Source of the DNA: Roseibium salinum
GTDB taxonomy: Bacteria; Pseudomonadota; Alphaproteobacteria; Rhizobiales; Stappiaceae
Direction: 5' to 3'
Assembly: GCF_026240905.1 (NCBI RefSeq)
Contig: NZ_JAPEVI010000003.1
Span: 3,472,001-3,536,000, forward strand
DNA: 64,000 nt
Shown here: positions 26,820 to 36,338 of the stretch, piece after piece
Position numbering within the stretch: position 1 is the stretch's first letter
Layout of the letters: each line of letters begins with the position of its first letter
Position numbers and translations under genes: made by a program
The notes under the pieces: model-generated
The model's database searches: none
Seen by the model: the letters and a program-made list of their open reading frames with translations, nothing else
What the model was told of the DNA's origin: nothing

Positions 26820-28382
26820 TCAGCTGACCTTTTCCGACAGCTCGCGGGCCTGGCCGATCCAGTTGTCGCGGGCAATGCGGCCGCGGAAGTCGAGTTTGCC
26901 GTCGAGGGCTTCGATCTGCTCCGGCGTGAGCGAGGCGATCTGCCAGTAGTGGAAGATGCCGGCCTCGTTCAGGGCGGATTCCAGCTTCGGCCCGACGCCG
27001 CTGATCGCTTTCAGGTCATCGGCGACGCCTTCCGGCCTGGCCAGGAGAATTTCCTCCAGCGAACCGGACTTTACCTCGGCCACTGCCGCGGGTCCGGCAG
27101 GTGCTGCGGTTTCAGCAACGGCAGCCGGCCTCGCCGGGGTCCTGTTGGGCAGATCGGTGCGGTGGGTTCGGATGAAATCCATCACCCGCGGCGCGATTTC
27201 GGACCGCCAGCGGGAGCCGTTGAAAACGCCGTAATGACCGACATTCGGCTGCTCGTAATGGGCTTTCATGTCGTCCGGCAGGTTGGTGCAAAGGGCGTGC
27301 GCCGCTTTGGTCTGACCGCGGCCGGTGATGTCGTCCTTCTCGCCTTCCACCGTCAGCAGGGCCGTCCGGGTAATCTTGCTGCAGTCGACCGGGCGGCCGT
27401 TATGCATCATGGTGCCGTTGGGCAGGGCGTGGTCGATAAACACGGCCTCGACGGTCTGGAGATAGAATTCCGCGGTCAGATCCATCACCGCCAGATATTC
27501 GTCGTAGAAATCGCGGTGCTTCTCGGCGCTGTCGCCATCCCCTTCCACGAGATGCTGGAAGAACTCCCGATGAGCCGTGACGTGACGGTCCAAATTCATG
27601 CTCATGAAGCCGGACAGCTGCAGGAAGCCGGGATAGACGTCGCGCATGAAACCCGGATGCGGGAACGGCACCTTCATGATGACGTTGTTCTTGAACCACT
27701 CGATGCCCTTGCTCACCGCCAGGTCGTTCACCGCCGTCGGCGCGACACGGGTGTCGATCGGGCCGCCCATCAGGGTCGTGGTCGAGGGAACGTAGGGATC
27801 TTCCCAGTCCTCCATCACCGCGACGGCTGCAAGAACCGGCACAGACGGCTGGCAGACACCGATGATATGCGTGTCCGGCCCGAGGAAATGCAACATCGCG
27901 ATGATGTACTCGATGTAATCATCGAGATCGAACTTGCCGTCCTGAACGGGGACCATACGGGCGTCTATCCAGTCGGTGATATAGACTTCCGCATTCGGCA
28001 TCAGGGTTTCGACCGTGCCGCGCAGCAGGGTCGCATAGTGGCCGGACATGGGAGCGACGACGAGGATTTTCGGATCGTTCCGGCTCTTCGTCACGCCGCG
28101 CTCGAAATGGATCAGATCGCAGAACGGCCGCTGCCAGACGATGTTCTCGCGCACAGGAACGCGGACACCGCCGACAACCGTGTCCTTCAGGCCGAATTCG
28201 GGCTTGCCGTAGCGCCGGGTCGCCCGTTCGAGAACTTCGCAGCCGGCAGCGACGGAGCGGCCGTATGCGGTGTGGCTGAGAGGATTGAGCGGGTTCTGGA
28301 AGTAGAGCCGCGTCATGTCGTTGAAGGCCCGGAACGGACCCATGACTGCATGATTGAGCTCGTACAGGTGATAAAAAGGCAA
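26820..28382 (-). CDS. phaZ: Intracellular polyhydroxyalkanoate depolymerase with C-terminal helix-hairpin-helix domain
   Basis: A 520-residue protein. Residues 1 to about 400 form the PhaZ domain: PFYHLYELNHAVMGPFR opens it, and the nucleophile box is HIIGVCQPSVPVLAA with cysteine 177, as in Ralstonia PhaZa1. It degrades stored PHA granules. After an alanine/proline linker, residues from about 455 to the end carry a helix-hairpin-helix domain (LKAISGVGPKLESALNEAGI, DNWIGQARELS) like that ending rhizobial NuoE and L21. The TTG start at 28382 is chosen because a perfect AAAGGAG lies eight bases upstream and the family N-terminus begins there; an upstream in-frame start would add 20-30 unrelated residues. 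Confidence 0.93.
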   Translation of the reverse strand: MPFYHLYELNHAVMGPFRAFNDMTRLYFQNPLNPLSHTAYGRSVAAGCEVLERATRRYGKPEFGLKDTVVGGVRVPVRENIVWQRPFCDLIHFERGVTKSRNDPKILVVAPMSGHYATLLRGTVETLMPNAEVYITDWIDARMVPVQDGKFDLDDYIEYIIAMLHFLGPDTHIIGVCQPSVPVLAAVAVMEDWEDPYVPSTTTLMGGPIDTRVAPTAVNDLAVSKGIEWFKNNVIMKVPFPHPGFMRDVYPGFLQLSGFMSMNLDRHVTAHREFFQHLVEGDGDSAEKHRDFYDEYLAVMDLTAEFYLQTVEAVFIDHALPNGTMMHNGRPVDCSKITRTALLTVEGEKDDITGRGQTKAAHALCTNLPDDMKAHYEQPNVGHYGVFNGSRWRSEIAPRVMDFIRTHRTDLPNRTPARPAAVAETAAPAGPAAVAEVKSGSLEEILLARPEGVADDLKAISGVGPKLESALNEAGIFHYWQIASLTPEQIEALDGKLDFRGRIARDNWIGQARELSEKVS

Positions 28383-28664
28383 AGGCGCATCTCCTTTGTT
28401 TATGAAGCCGCTGCTGCCCCCATTGGAAAAACCCAAATCCATCACACCGCGGCCCGTCTGTTTGTGCACCACTATTGCATTGCAGCAAGATAGCCAGCGC
28501 AGTGCGAGCCCGCAATACTTCTAATTGTTATGTGGACCCGGCCCCCGACGCCTCAGGACGCAGGCAATTGCGCTTCCGGCGCAGAACCGGTGTGCGCTGC
28601 ACAAGACAGATAGGATCTTTAAATCAATTCAGTAGGGGCATCCGCCAAAATCGTGAACAGCGGC

Positions 28665-29825
28665 TCAGGACGCCAGATCGGCCACCACCGCATCGAGAAC
28701 AAAAAATCCTTCACGCGTCGCCCGGACGCGGTTTTCCCCTAGTTCTTCGACCATTCGGTGCTCCAGAAGCGCGTTCAGGCGGCGCGGGTCGATGGATCTG
28801 TGGGCAAATCTCTCGTAGCGGCCGAGATCAATGCCTTCAGTGAGTCGCAATCCCATGAGCAGGAACTCGTCGCCTTGCTCTTCTTCACTGAGGCCCGCAT
28901 TTTCAACGAGACCGTGGCCATGCTCCTCGACATTTTCAAGCCAGGTCTCCGGGTGCCGCTCCGTGGCAGTCGCAAGCCGGCTGGCGCCGACCGTGAGGCG
29001 GCCATGGGCGCCCGGCCCGACGCCCACATAGTCGCCGTAGCGCCAATAAACCAGGTTGTGGCGGCATTCGGCGCCCGGCCTGGCGTGATTGGAGACCTCG
29101 TAGGCCGGCAACCCGGCTTCCGCCGTGATGTCCTGGGTGAGCTCGTAGAACGCGGCACCCAGGTCCTGATCCGGCATCTGGAGCTTGCCTGCGTGATACA
29201 GGGTGTGGAACGGCGTGCCTTCCTCGATGGTCAGCTGATAGAGCGACAGGTGATCGGCGGCAAGGTCGATCGCCTGCTTCAGCTCCCGTTTCCAGCCCTC
29301 GAGGGTCTGGCCGGGGCGGGCGTAGATCAGGTCGAAGGAAAGGCGCGGGAAGGTGGCACGGGCGGTTTCAATGGCGCGCCGCGCCGTTTCGGCGTCATGC
29401 AGGCGGCCCAGCAGCCTCAGATCCGTATCGATCAGGGATTGAACACCGAGCGAAACGCGGTTCACGCCGGCGCCGCGGTATTCCCGGAAGCGTTCCGCCT
29501 CCACGGAGGAGGGATTGGCCTCCAGGGAAATCTCGACCTCCGGATCCAGAGACCAGTGACCGGAAACAGCAGTCAGGATACGCTCGACCGTGGCCGGGTC
29601 CATCAGCGACGGTGTGCCACCGCCCAGGAAGATGGACTGAACGGTCCTGCCCCGGGTCAGCTCGGCGAAATGGGCAAGTTCCCGCTCGAAGGCCGCCGTG
29701 TAGCGGGTCTGATCGACCGGTTGATGGCGGACATGGGAATTGAAGTCGCAATAGGGGCATTTGGCGGCACAGAACGGCCAATGCACATAAATGCCGAAAC
29801 CTCCGTCGCTGACGGCTTGGGTCAC
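28665..29825 (-). CDS. hemW: Radical SAM heme chaperone HemW
   Basis: A 386-residue radical SAM protein. GFGIYVHWPFCAAKCPYCDF holds the CxxxCxxC cluster motif preceded by the HemW-type YVHWPFC. Further family signatures are FLGGGTPSLM, SLEANPSS, RVSLGVQSL and NLVYWRYGDYVGVGPGAHG. HemW binds heme and is proposed to deliver it to respiratory proteins; it lacks coproporphyrinogen oxidase activity in tested members. The GTG at 29825 is chosen, five bases after the rdgB stop and behind GGAAAG; a longer reading would run back through rdgB. Operon with rdgB and rph. Confidence 0.94.
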   Translation of the reverse strand: MTQAVSDGGFGIYVHWPFCAAKCPYCDFNSHVRHQPVDQTRYTAAFERELAHFAELTRGRTVQSIFLGGGTPSLMDPATVERILTAVSGHWSLDPEVEISLEANPSSVEAERFREYRGAGVNRVSLGVQSLIDTDLRLLGRLHDAETARRAIETARATFPRLSFDLIYARPGQTLEGWKRELKQAIDLAADHLSLYQLTIEEGTPFHTLYHAGKLQMPDQDLGAAFYELTQDITAEAGLPAYEVSNHARPGAECRHNLVYWRYGDYVGVGPGAHGRLTVGASRLATATERHPETWLENVEEHGHGLVENAGLSEEEQGDEFLLMGLRLTEGIDLGRYERFAHRSIDPRRLNALLEHRMVEELGENRVRATREGFFVLDAVVADLAS

Positions 29826-29830
29826 CCGTT

Positions 29831-30469
29831 TCAACTTTCCAGACAGCCTTTCGCGAACAGCTGGAAGGCGCGTGCCCGGTGCGAGAGCGCGGGCGCGTCT
29901 TGCGACCAGCCGTGTTTTTCCTCCGACGTCATCTCCCCGAATGTCCGCTCCTTGCCGTCGGGCAGGAAGATCGGGTCGTAGCCGAAGCCCTGCGTACCGC
30001 GCGGCGGCCAGACGACCTCGCCCTCGACTTCGCCGCGGAACAGCTCCTGATGACCGTCCGGCCAGGCGAGGCACAGGACGGCGACGAAGGACCCGCGCCG
30101 CTGGTGCGGGTTCACCGCCCCCTCCGACTGGAGCTTTTCCTCAACCGTGCGCATCGCCATGTCGAAGTCCTTGTCCGGACCGGCCCAGCGCGCGGAATAT
30201 ATGCCCGGGTCACCGTCCAGCGCGGCGACGCAGAAGCCGCTGTCATCGGCAAGGGCCGGAAGGCCGGATGCCTTCGCGGCCGCCTGCGCCTTGAGGGCGG
30301 CGTTTTCCTCGAACGTCAGTCCGGTTTCCTCCGGCTCCGGCAGGTCAAGCTCGGCGGCTGAAACGACCTCGAACCCGAAGGGCTGAAGCAGTTCGTTGAT
30401 TTCGCGGATCTTGCCCTTGTTGTGGCTTGCAACAACAAGCCTGCCTGGCTCCAGCTTCCGGTGGCTCAT
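29831..30469 (-). CDS. rdgB: XTP/dITP pyrophosphatase (RdgB/HAM1 family)
   Basis: A 212-residue protein beginning with the nucleotide-binding motif [51 protein letters not shown] and [10 protein letters not shown] are all HAM1 signatures. It hydrolyses deaminated purine triphosphates (ITP, dITP, XTP) to the monophosphate, keeping them out of DNA and RNA. It lies between rph and hemW in a minus-strand operon, a conserved alphaproteobacterial order. Confidence 0.97.
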   Translation of the reverse strand: MSHRKLEPGRLVVASHNKGKIREINELLQPFGFEVVSAAELDLPEPEETGLTFEENAALKAQAAAKASGLPALADDSGFCVAALDGDPGIYSARWAGPDKDFDMAMRTVEEKLQSEGAVNPHQRRGSFVAVLCLAWPDGHQELFRGEVEGEVVWPPRGTQGFGYDPIFLPDGKERTFGEMTSEEKHGWSQDAPALSHRARAFQLFAKGCLES

Positions 30470-30481
30470 CTTTTCGGGTCC

Positions 30482-31195
30482 TTAAAGAATGGCCATTTTC
30501 TGCAGGTCGATCAGCCGGCTGATGCCGGTTTTCGCCAGGCCCAGCAACTCTCCGAACTGATCTTCGGAAAACGGCGCGCCCTCGGCGGTTCCCTGGATCT
30601 CGACGATGCCGCCGGAGCCGGTGATGACGAAATTCGCATCGGTTTCCGCCGTGCTGTCCTCGGCATAGTCGAGATCGAGCACCGGGGCGCCTTCGTAGAT
30701 GCCGCAGGAGACCGCCGCGATATGCTCCTTCAGCACCTCGCCGGAGACCATGTCGCGGGCCTTCATCCATTCAACGCAGTCGCGAAGCGCCACCCAGGCA
30801 CCGGTGATTGCGGCCGTGCGCGTGCCGCCGTCAGCCTGGATGACGTCGCAGTCCACGCTAATCTGCGCCTCGCCCAACGCTTGAAGGTCAACCACCGCGC
30901 GCAGGGAGCGGCCGATCAGGCGCTGGATTTCCTGCGTGCGGCCGGACTGTTTGCCGGCGCTCGCCTCGCGGCGCATACGGTCGCCGGTCGCGCGCGGCAG
31001 CATGCCGTATTCGGCCGTCACCCAGCCCCGGTTCTGGCCGCGCAGCCACGGCGGGACCCGCTCTTCCAGGCTGGCGGTGCACAAAACGTGCGTGTCGCCG
31101 AACTTGACGAGGCAGGAGCCTTCCGCATGTTTGGAAACACCGCGTTCCAATGTGACGGCGCGGAGCTCGTCGGCTGCGCGTTTGGACGGACGCAT
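30482..31195 (-). CDS. rph: Ribonuclease PH
   Basis: A 237-residue protein beginning [20 protein letters not shown] at the ATG at 31195, the usual RNase PH start. Conserved segments are [52 protein letters not shown] (the phosphate-site arginines) and [16 protein letters not shown]. It trims tRNA 3' ends by phosphorolysis. It is the first gene of the rph-rdgB-hemW operon and is divergent from hrcA. Confidence 0.97.
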   Translation of the reverse strand: MRPSKRAADELRAVTLERGVSKHAEGSCLVKFGDTHVLCTASLEERVPPWLRGQNRGWVTAEYGMLPRATGDRMRREASAGKQSGRTQEIQRLIGRSLRAVVDLQALGEAQISVDCDVIQADGGTRTAAITGAWVALRDCVEWMKARDMVSGEVLKEHIAAVSCGIYEGAPVLDLDYAEDSTAETDANFVITGSGGIVEIQGTAEGAPFSEDQFGELLGLAKTGISRLIDLQKMAIL

Positions 31196-31345
31196 GAAAA
31201 TACCCTTCGACTTTCGCTTATCGGAAACGGCTGTTTCCCTCAAACCTTCGCGCCTTGTAGACCCCAAGCTCATTCGCCGTAAAGGCCCAGCTTCACGTGA
31301 GCCCCATTTTGCGCCTATATCTTGGGAGTAAGACCCGCCGGGTTT

Positions 31346-32416
31346 ATGTCAGATGGAGAATATGCCTTGAGCCTCAGCGACCTCGACAGGAGATCCCGCG
31401 AAATATTCCGTGCCATCGTCGAAACCTATCTGGAGACCGGCGAACCGGTCGGCTCGCGCAATGTTTCCCGGAACCTTTCCATGTCCCTTTCGCCCGCCTC
31501 GGTCCGCAACGTCATGTCGGACCTGGAGCATATGGGCCTCCTGCATTCGCCCCACACCAGTGCAGGCCGTCTTCCGACACAGGTCGGCCTGAGATTTTTC
31601 GTCGACGCGCTTCTGGAGGTCGGCGATCTGACCCAGCAGGAACGCCAGGCGATCGACGTCCAGGTGCGGGCCACGAAACAGGCGAATTCGACCGAACAGG
31701 TGCTTACCGAGGCCAGCCAGATGCTGTCCGGCCTTTCCATGGGCGCCGGTGTCGTGCTGACCCACAAGTCGGACATCCGGCTGAAACACATCGAGTTCGT
31801 ACGCATCGAACCGCAGAAGGCCCTTGTCATTCTGGTCAGCGAAGACGGGTCGGTCGAAAACCGCGTCATCGACCTGCCTCCTGACCTGCCGTCTTCCGCG
31901 CTGGTGGAAGCCACCAACTATCTGAATGCCCAGATCCAGGGACGAACGATCCCGGAAGTCCGCGCGGAGCTCGAGAAGGTCCGTGACGCGGACCAGCTGG
32001 AACTCGACCAGTTGAGCCGGAAGGTCATCGACGCGGGGCTTGCCGTGTGGAGCGGCGAAAGCGTGAGCGATCCGGGCACCCTGATCGTGCGCGGCCGGTC
32101 TAATCTGCTGACCGACCTCGATGCGGTAGAGGATCTGGAGCGGATCCGGTTGCTGTTCGACGACCTGGAAAGCAAGAAGGACCTCATACAGCTTCTGGGT
32201 CTTGCCGAACGGGGCGACGGCGTGCGCATTTTCATCGGCTCGGAGAACAACCTGTTTTCGCTGTCCGGATCTTCGCTCGTGGTGTCGCCCTACCGGGACA
32301 GCAACCAGCGCATCGTCGGCGTTCTCGGCGTCATCGGCCCGACGCGGCTGAACTATGCGCGGGTCATCCCGATGGTGGATTACACCGCCCGGCTGGTGAG
32401 CAAGATCCTGGGATAA
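31346..32416 (+). CDS. hrcA: Heat-inducible transcription repressor HrcA
   Basis: A 356-residue protein. The N-terminal winged helix has [32 protein letters not shown] and [20 protein letters not shown], then [19 protein letters not shown]. The C-terminus has [20 protein letters not shown]. HrcA represses chaperone genes by binding CIRCE elements. Its own upstream region shows no CIRCE inverted repeat. The ATG at 31346 lacks a good ribosome binding site; a TTG at 31367 behind GGAG is a reasonable alternative. In most rhizobia grpE follows, but here a moeB-type gene does. Confidence 0.95.
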   Translation: MSDGEYALSLSDLDRRSREIFRAIVETYLETGEPVGSRNVSRNLSMSLSPASVRNVMSDLEHMGLLHSPHTSAGRLPTQVGLRFFVDALLEVGDLTQQERQAIDVQVRATKQANSTEQVLTEASQMLSGLSMGAGVVLTHKSDIRLKHIEFVRIEPQKALVILVSEDGSVENRVIDLPPDLPSSALVEATNYLNAQIQGRTIPEVRAELEKVRDADQLELDQLSRKVIDAGLAVWSGESVSDPGTLIVRGRSNLLTDLDAVEDLERIRLLFDDLESKKDLIQLLGLAERGDGVRIFIGSENNLFSLSGSSLVVSPYRDSNQRIVGVLGVIGPTRLNYARVIPMVDYTARLVSKILG

Positions 32417-32476
32417 GGCTTGATCCCTTGCCCCGGCCGACCCCATTTAACCCGATCAACGAGAACAGAACCCGAC

Positions 32477-33280
32477 ATGCTTTCTCCCGCTGAACTTGAA
32501 CGCTATGCCCGGCACATCGTGATGCGCGAGATCGGCGGGGCCGGGCAGCAGAAGCTGAAGAACGCCCGCGTTCTGGTGATCGGCGCGGGCGGGCTCGGGG
32601 CGCCGGTGCTGCAATACCTGGCCGCCGCCGGGGTCGGGACGCTCGGCATCGTGGATGACGACACGGTGTCGCTTTCCAACCTGCAGCGCCAGGTGATCCA
32701 CGACACCTATCAGCTCGGCGAACCGAAGGTCGCCAGCGCGGCCGAAGCGATTGCCCGGCTCAACCCGAATGTGAAGGTCGAGCCCCGTCCGACGCGCATT
32801 GCCGGGCATAATGCCATTTCACTCGTCACGAACTACGATATCGTCGTGGACGGCTCGGACAATTTCGACACCCGCTACCTGGTTTCCGATGCCTGTTTCT
32901 TTGCCCACAAGCCGCTGGTGACGGCCGCGGTCGGCCAATTCGACGGATCGATCACGACGCTGCGGCCGTTCGAAACCGGCGCGGACGGGATGCCCAATCC
33001 GACCTACCGCTGCCTCTTTCCGAAAAAACCGCGCGAGGGCCTGCTGCCGACCTGCGCGGAGGCCGGCATTCTCGGTGCGCTGACCGGCATCATCGGGGCC
33101 ATGCAGGCCATGGAGGTCATCAAGGAACTGACGGGTACGGGCGAGGGCCTGGTCGGCCGGCTGATGATGTTCGACGCGCGCAGCTTCCGCATGGAAACCA
33201 TCCGCTACAGGTATTCCCCGAAGAACCCCTTGAGCGGCGAGAACCCGAAGACCTGGGCGGAAATGCTGGAAGAGGTTTGA
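32477..33280 (+). CDS. moeB: MoeB/ThiF family adenylyltransferase (E1-like)
   Basis: A 267-residue E1-like enzyme. LSPAELERYARHIVMREIGG, RVLVIGAGGLGAPVLQYLAA, GIVDDDTVSLSNLQRQVIH and DGSDNFDTRYLV are the ATP-binding signatures. LPTCAEAGILGALTGIIG contains the catalytic cysteine. MoeB adenylates the C-terminus of MoaD for molybdopterin synthesis; ThiF does the same for ThiS. The usual zinc CxxC is degenerate (PTYRCLF) and no C-terminal pair is visible. No rhodanese domain is attached. It starts 60 bases after hrcA on the same strand. MoeB versus ThiF or HesA cannot be settled from sequence alone. Confidence 0.86.
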   Translation: MLSPAELERYARHIVMREIGGAGQQKLKNARVLVIGAGGLGAPVLQYLAAAGVGTLGIVDDDTVSLSNLQRQVIHDTYQLGEPKVASAAEAIARLNPNVKVEPRPTRIAGHNAISLVTNYDIVVDGSDNFDTRYLVSDACFFAHKPLVTAAVGQFDGSITTLRPFETGADGMPNPTYRCLFPKKPREGLLPTCAEAGILGALTGIIGAMQAMEVIKELTGTGEGLVGRLMMFDARSFRMETIRYRYSPKNPLSGENPKTWAEMLEEV

Positions 33281-33370
33281 AGGCGAGAGCTTTCAGCTCG
33301 CCAGCCGTCATTGCCTTTCCAGGGCAGCAGATATCTTCGTGAATCCCGTCGCTGAAACACCGCCAAAAGA

Positions 33371-33404
33371 CAAAAAGCCCGCGCCGGTCGTCCTGGCGCG
33401 GGCT
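33371..33404 (-). terminator. Intrinsic terminator of secB
   Basis: A perfect 10-base GC-rich stem (AGCCCGCGCC / GGCGCGGGCT) with a nine-base loop lies 23 bases beyond the secB stop. On the minus strand it is followed by TTTTTGTCTTTT. This is a classical Rho-independent terminator and could also serve moeB on the other strand. Confidence 0.85.
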
Positions 33405-33427
33405 CAATAACGCGGAATTCCAGAAAC

Positions 33428-33928
33428 TCAGTTGGGCTTCTGCTCGCCGGACGGCTGGGCGGCCGCCTGCTGGGCCATGTTCTGGCGGTAGAGCTGGGCG
33501 AAGTCGATCGGATCGAGCATCAGCGGCGGGAAGCCGCCGTTGCGGGTGGCTTCGGACAGAATGTTGCGTGCGAACGGAAAGATCATGCGCGGACATTCGA
33601 TCATGATGAAGGGGTGCATATGCTCCTTCGGAACGCCGGTGATCTTGAAGAGACCTGCATAGACCAGCTCGACGTTGAACATGACCAGATCCGGGCGCTC
33701 GGCCTTGGCGTTAAGCGTCAAGACGACTTCAAATTGATCGTCCCCCATCTGCTGGGCGCCGACATTCACGTTGATGTCCAGCTTCGGCTGATCGCCCTGG
33801 GCCAGCGCGCGCGGTGCATTCGGGTTCTCGAAGGACAGATCCTTGATGTACTGGCCAAGGATATGCATGCCCGGTGCGGCATTGCCTTCCGCCTGCGGCT
33901 GCGCGCCGCCGTCATTGGTGTCGGTCAT
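33428..33928 (-). CDS. secB: Protein-export chaperone SecB
   Basis: A 166-residue cytoplasmic chaperone. Visible SecB signatures are LGQYIKDLSFENPNAP, PKLDINVNVGAQ, LVYAGLFKITGVP, HPFIMIECPRMIFPFARNIL and NGGFPPLMLDPIDFAQLY. SecB keeps preproteins unfolded and hands them to SecA. It is divergent from regS and has a strong terminator. In many rhizobia secB neighbours fxsA-tim44, whereas here it is 24 kb away. Confidence 0.98.
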   Translation of the reverse strand: MTDTNDGGAQPQAEGNAAPGMHILGQYIKDLSFENPNAPRALAQGDQPKLDINVNVGAQQMGDDQFEVVLTLNAKAERPDLVMFNVELVYAGLFKITGVPKEHMHPFIMIECPRMIFPFARNILSEATRNGGFPPLMLDPIDFAQLYRQNMAQQAAAQPSGEQKPN

Positions 33929-34104
33929 CGTGTCTCGTTCCGTTGCGCGGTGCTGATCTGAAATGAAGAGCCTGAAAATCCCTCCAGACGGCCGCCGGCC
34001 CGCGTGATCCGGTCAGTCCTGTTACCGGCTGGCTACCATCTACCACCCTTGTACACAAGTACCACAGCCTTGCCAGTCCCGGGAAAGCCCGTCAAAAGGG
34101 ACCC

Positions 34105-35436
34105 ATGACAGACCAACCGACCTCGAACATCACCCTGCCGCACCGGCGGCTGAAGCTGGACACGCTGGTGCGCCTGCGCTGGCTTGCCGTCGGCGGGCAG
34201 TCGGCCGCGCTCCTGGTGGTGCATGTGGGGCTCGGTTATCCCCTGCCGGCCGGGATCGCCTTCGCCCTGGTGGCCCTGTCGGCCTGGCTGAACATCTTCC
34301 TGAAGATCCGCTCGCCGTCGGCCATACGCCTTTCGGAGCGGGCCGCCATGCTGCAGCTTGCCTATGACATCCTGCAGATGAGCGGTCTCCTGTTCCTCAC
34401 CGGCGGCCTCGGCAATCCCTTCGCCTTCCTGCTGATGGCGCCGGTCATGGTGTCGGCAACCGGCCTGTCGGCCCGCTACACGATCATCCTGGGCATACTG
34501 GCGACGGCCTGCGCCACGCTCCTGGCCGTGTTTCACCTGCCGCTGCCCTGGCCGGCCGGTGAGAATTTCAGCCTGCCGGTGGTCTATTCCGTCGGCATCT
34601 GGGTAGCGCTGGTGTCCACGCTCGGGTTCATGGCGATCTACGCCTTCCGGGTGGCGGAAGAGGCCCGGCAGCTTGCCGATGCCCTTGCCGCAACCGAGCT
34701 GGTCCTTGCCCGTGAGCAGCATCTGAATGCGCTTGACGGCCTGGCGACGGCGGCCGCCCACGAACTTGGAACGCCGCTTGCGACGATTTACCTGGCGGCC
34801 AAGGAGCTTTCCGACGAATTCGAGGCCGGCGATACCCGCGCCGAGGATGTCGCGCTGATCCGCTCACAGTCGGAACGCTGCCGGGGGATCCTGCGTCAGC
34901 TGACCAGCCTTTCCAGCGAGGAGGACAGAACCTACCAGCGCATGCCCGTATCCCAGCTCCTGGAAGACGTGATCGATCCGCACCGTGGAACCGGCGTTGC
35001 CATCCATTCCAGCCGCGAGGGGCAGGGGGCCGAACCGGTCGGCACGCGGAACGCCGCTATCCGCTACGGTCTCGGCAATCTTGTCGAGAATGCCGTCGAT
35101 TTCGCGAGATCGCGGGTCGATGTCTCCGCGGTCTGGGACGACAAGACACTTTCGATCTCGATCAAGGACGACGGCCCCGGCTTTTCCGTCGACGTGCTGG
35201 GCAAGATCGGTGACCCTTATGTCTCCATTCGCGGCAGCAAATCGCCGCAGCGGGCGACCGGCGGCGGCCTGGGACTGGGTATCTTCATTGCCAAGACGCT
35301 GCTGGAGCGCACCGGTGCAAAGATCAGTCTGGAAAACCAGCCGCCGCCGCTGAGGGGAGCCCATATCCGCGTCAGCTGGCCGCGCGAGGTCTTCGAAGGC
35401 GGCGCGGCGCATGACGCGATCAGTCTGAAACCTTGA
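34105..35436 (+). CDS. regB: Redox-sensing histidine kinase RegB/PrrB/ActS family
   Basis: A 443-residue kinase with six membrane helices in residues 20-185. The quinone-binding heptad GGLGNPF is at 100-106. The phosphorylated histidine is residue 219 in AAAHELGTPLAT. The redox-active cysteine of the family is conserved at residue 259 (SQSERCRGILRQL). HATPase motifs NLVENAVDFA, DDGPGF and GGGLGLGIFIAKTL follow. RegB senses quinone pool and cysteine redox state and controls photosynthesis, CO2 or nitrogen fixation or respiration genes through RegA. regA lies 125 bases downstream. Confidence 0.95.
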   Translation: MTDQPTSNITLPHRRLKLDTLVRLRWLAVGGQSAALLVVHVGLGYPLPAGIAFALVALSAWLNIFLKIRSPSAIRLSERAAMLQLAYDILQMSGLLFLTGGLGNPFAFLLMAPVMVSATGLSARYTIILGILATACATLLAVFHLPLPWPAGENFSLPVVYSVGIWVALVSTLGFMAIYAFRVAEEARQLADALAATELVLAREQHLNALDGLATAAAHELGTPLATIYLAAKELSDEFEAGDTRAEDVALIRSQSERCRGILRQLTSLSSEEDRTYQRMPVSQLLEDVIDPHRGTGVAIHSSREGQGAEPVGTRNAAIRYGLGNLVENAVDFARSRVDVSAVWDDKTLSISIKDDGPGFSVDVLGKIGDPYVSIRGSKSPQRATGGGLGLGIFIAKTLLERTGAKISLENQPPPLRGAHIRVSWPREVFEGGAAHDAISLKP

Positions 35437-35561
35437 GGGCAGTACTCTCCACAGTGGACGAAACGTCTTTTTCACACCATAACAACAGCAACGAGAAGAT
35501 ACGGTGGTACCCGGTTCAATAGCCCGGGCGCGGCAAGACAGAATAAGACGGTAAAAACGAC

Positions 35562-36119
35562 ATGACGGACCAGAATACTTCCTTGATCGCCTCGGAGGAC
35601 ATGAGCCTTCTCATCGTCGACGATGACAAGCCGTTCCAGCAACGCCTGGCCCGCGCAATGGAAAAGCGCGGTTTCATTACGGAAACGGCCGACAGCGTGC
35701 AGGACGCGGTTGCCAAGATCACCCGCAACGCCCCCGCCTATGCGATCGTCGACATGCGGCTGGAGGACGGAAACGGCCTTGACGTGATAGAGCAGATCCG
35801 TCAGAAGCGCCCGGATGCCCGCGCGATCGTGCTGACCGGATACGGCAATATCGCAACGGCGGTGACCGCAGTGAAACTGGGGGCGATCGATTACCTGGCC
35901 AAACCGGCGGATCCCGACGATATCGCCGCCGCGCTGGCCCGCACGCCCGAAGACAGGGCCCTGCCGCCGGAAAACCCCATGTCGGCCGACCGCGTGCGGT
36001 GGGAACATATTCAGCGGGTCTACGAGCTGTGCGACCGAAACGTTTCGGAAACGGCGCGGCGGCTCAATATGCACCGCCGCACGCTGCAGCGGATCCTGGC
36101 GAAGCGCGCGCCGCGGTAA
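35562..36119 (+). CDS. regA: Redox response regulator RegA/ActR/PrrA family
   Basis: A 185-residue protein. The receiver domain has SLLIVDDDKPFQQRLARAM, acceptor aspartate 64 in YAIVDMRLEDGNGLDVI, and LTGYGNIATAVTAVKLGAID with the conserved lysine in YLAKPA. A proline-rich linker leads to a Fis-type helix-turn-helix at the C-terminus (WEHIQRVYELCDRNVSETAR, RLNMHRRTLQRILAKRAPR), which is nearly invariant in the RegA family. It pairs with the upstream RegB kinase. Confidence 0.96.
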   Translation: MTDQNTSLIASEDMSLLIVDDDKPFQQRLARAMEKRGFITETADSVQDAVAKITRNAPAYAIVDMRLEDGNGLDVIEQIRQKRPDARAIVLTGYGNIATAVTAVKLGAIDYLAKPADPDDIAAALARTPEDRALPPENPMSADRVRWEHIQRVYELCDRNVSETARRLNMHRRTLQRILAKRAPR

Positions 36120-36338
36120 AACCCGTGGGTCCAGGCCGATTGCAGGGTTGCCCTTTCGGCAACACTTTGCCTAACTAGAACATGTGACGTCTAACCGCGA
36201 ATGGTGGTTTTCCGGTTCATCCTGCGTTCATCCGGACGCCGATAAGATGCTCCGGCTCTTTAAGATCGATCAACTTTCCCGCTTTCATGTACAGTCGCAT
36301 GAACGCAGGTTGATCATGCGCTCCCATGGAGATCGCTC

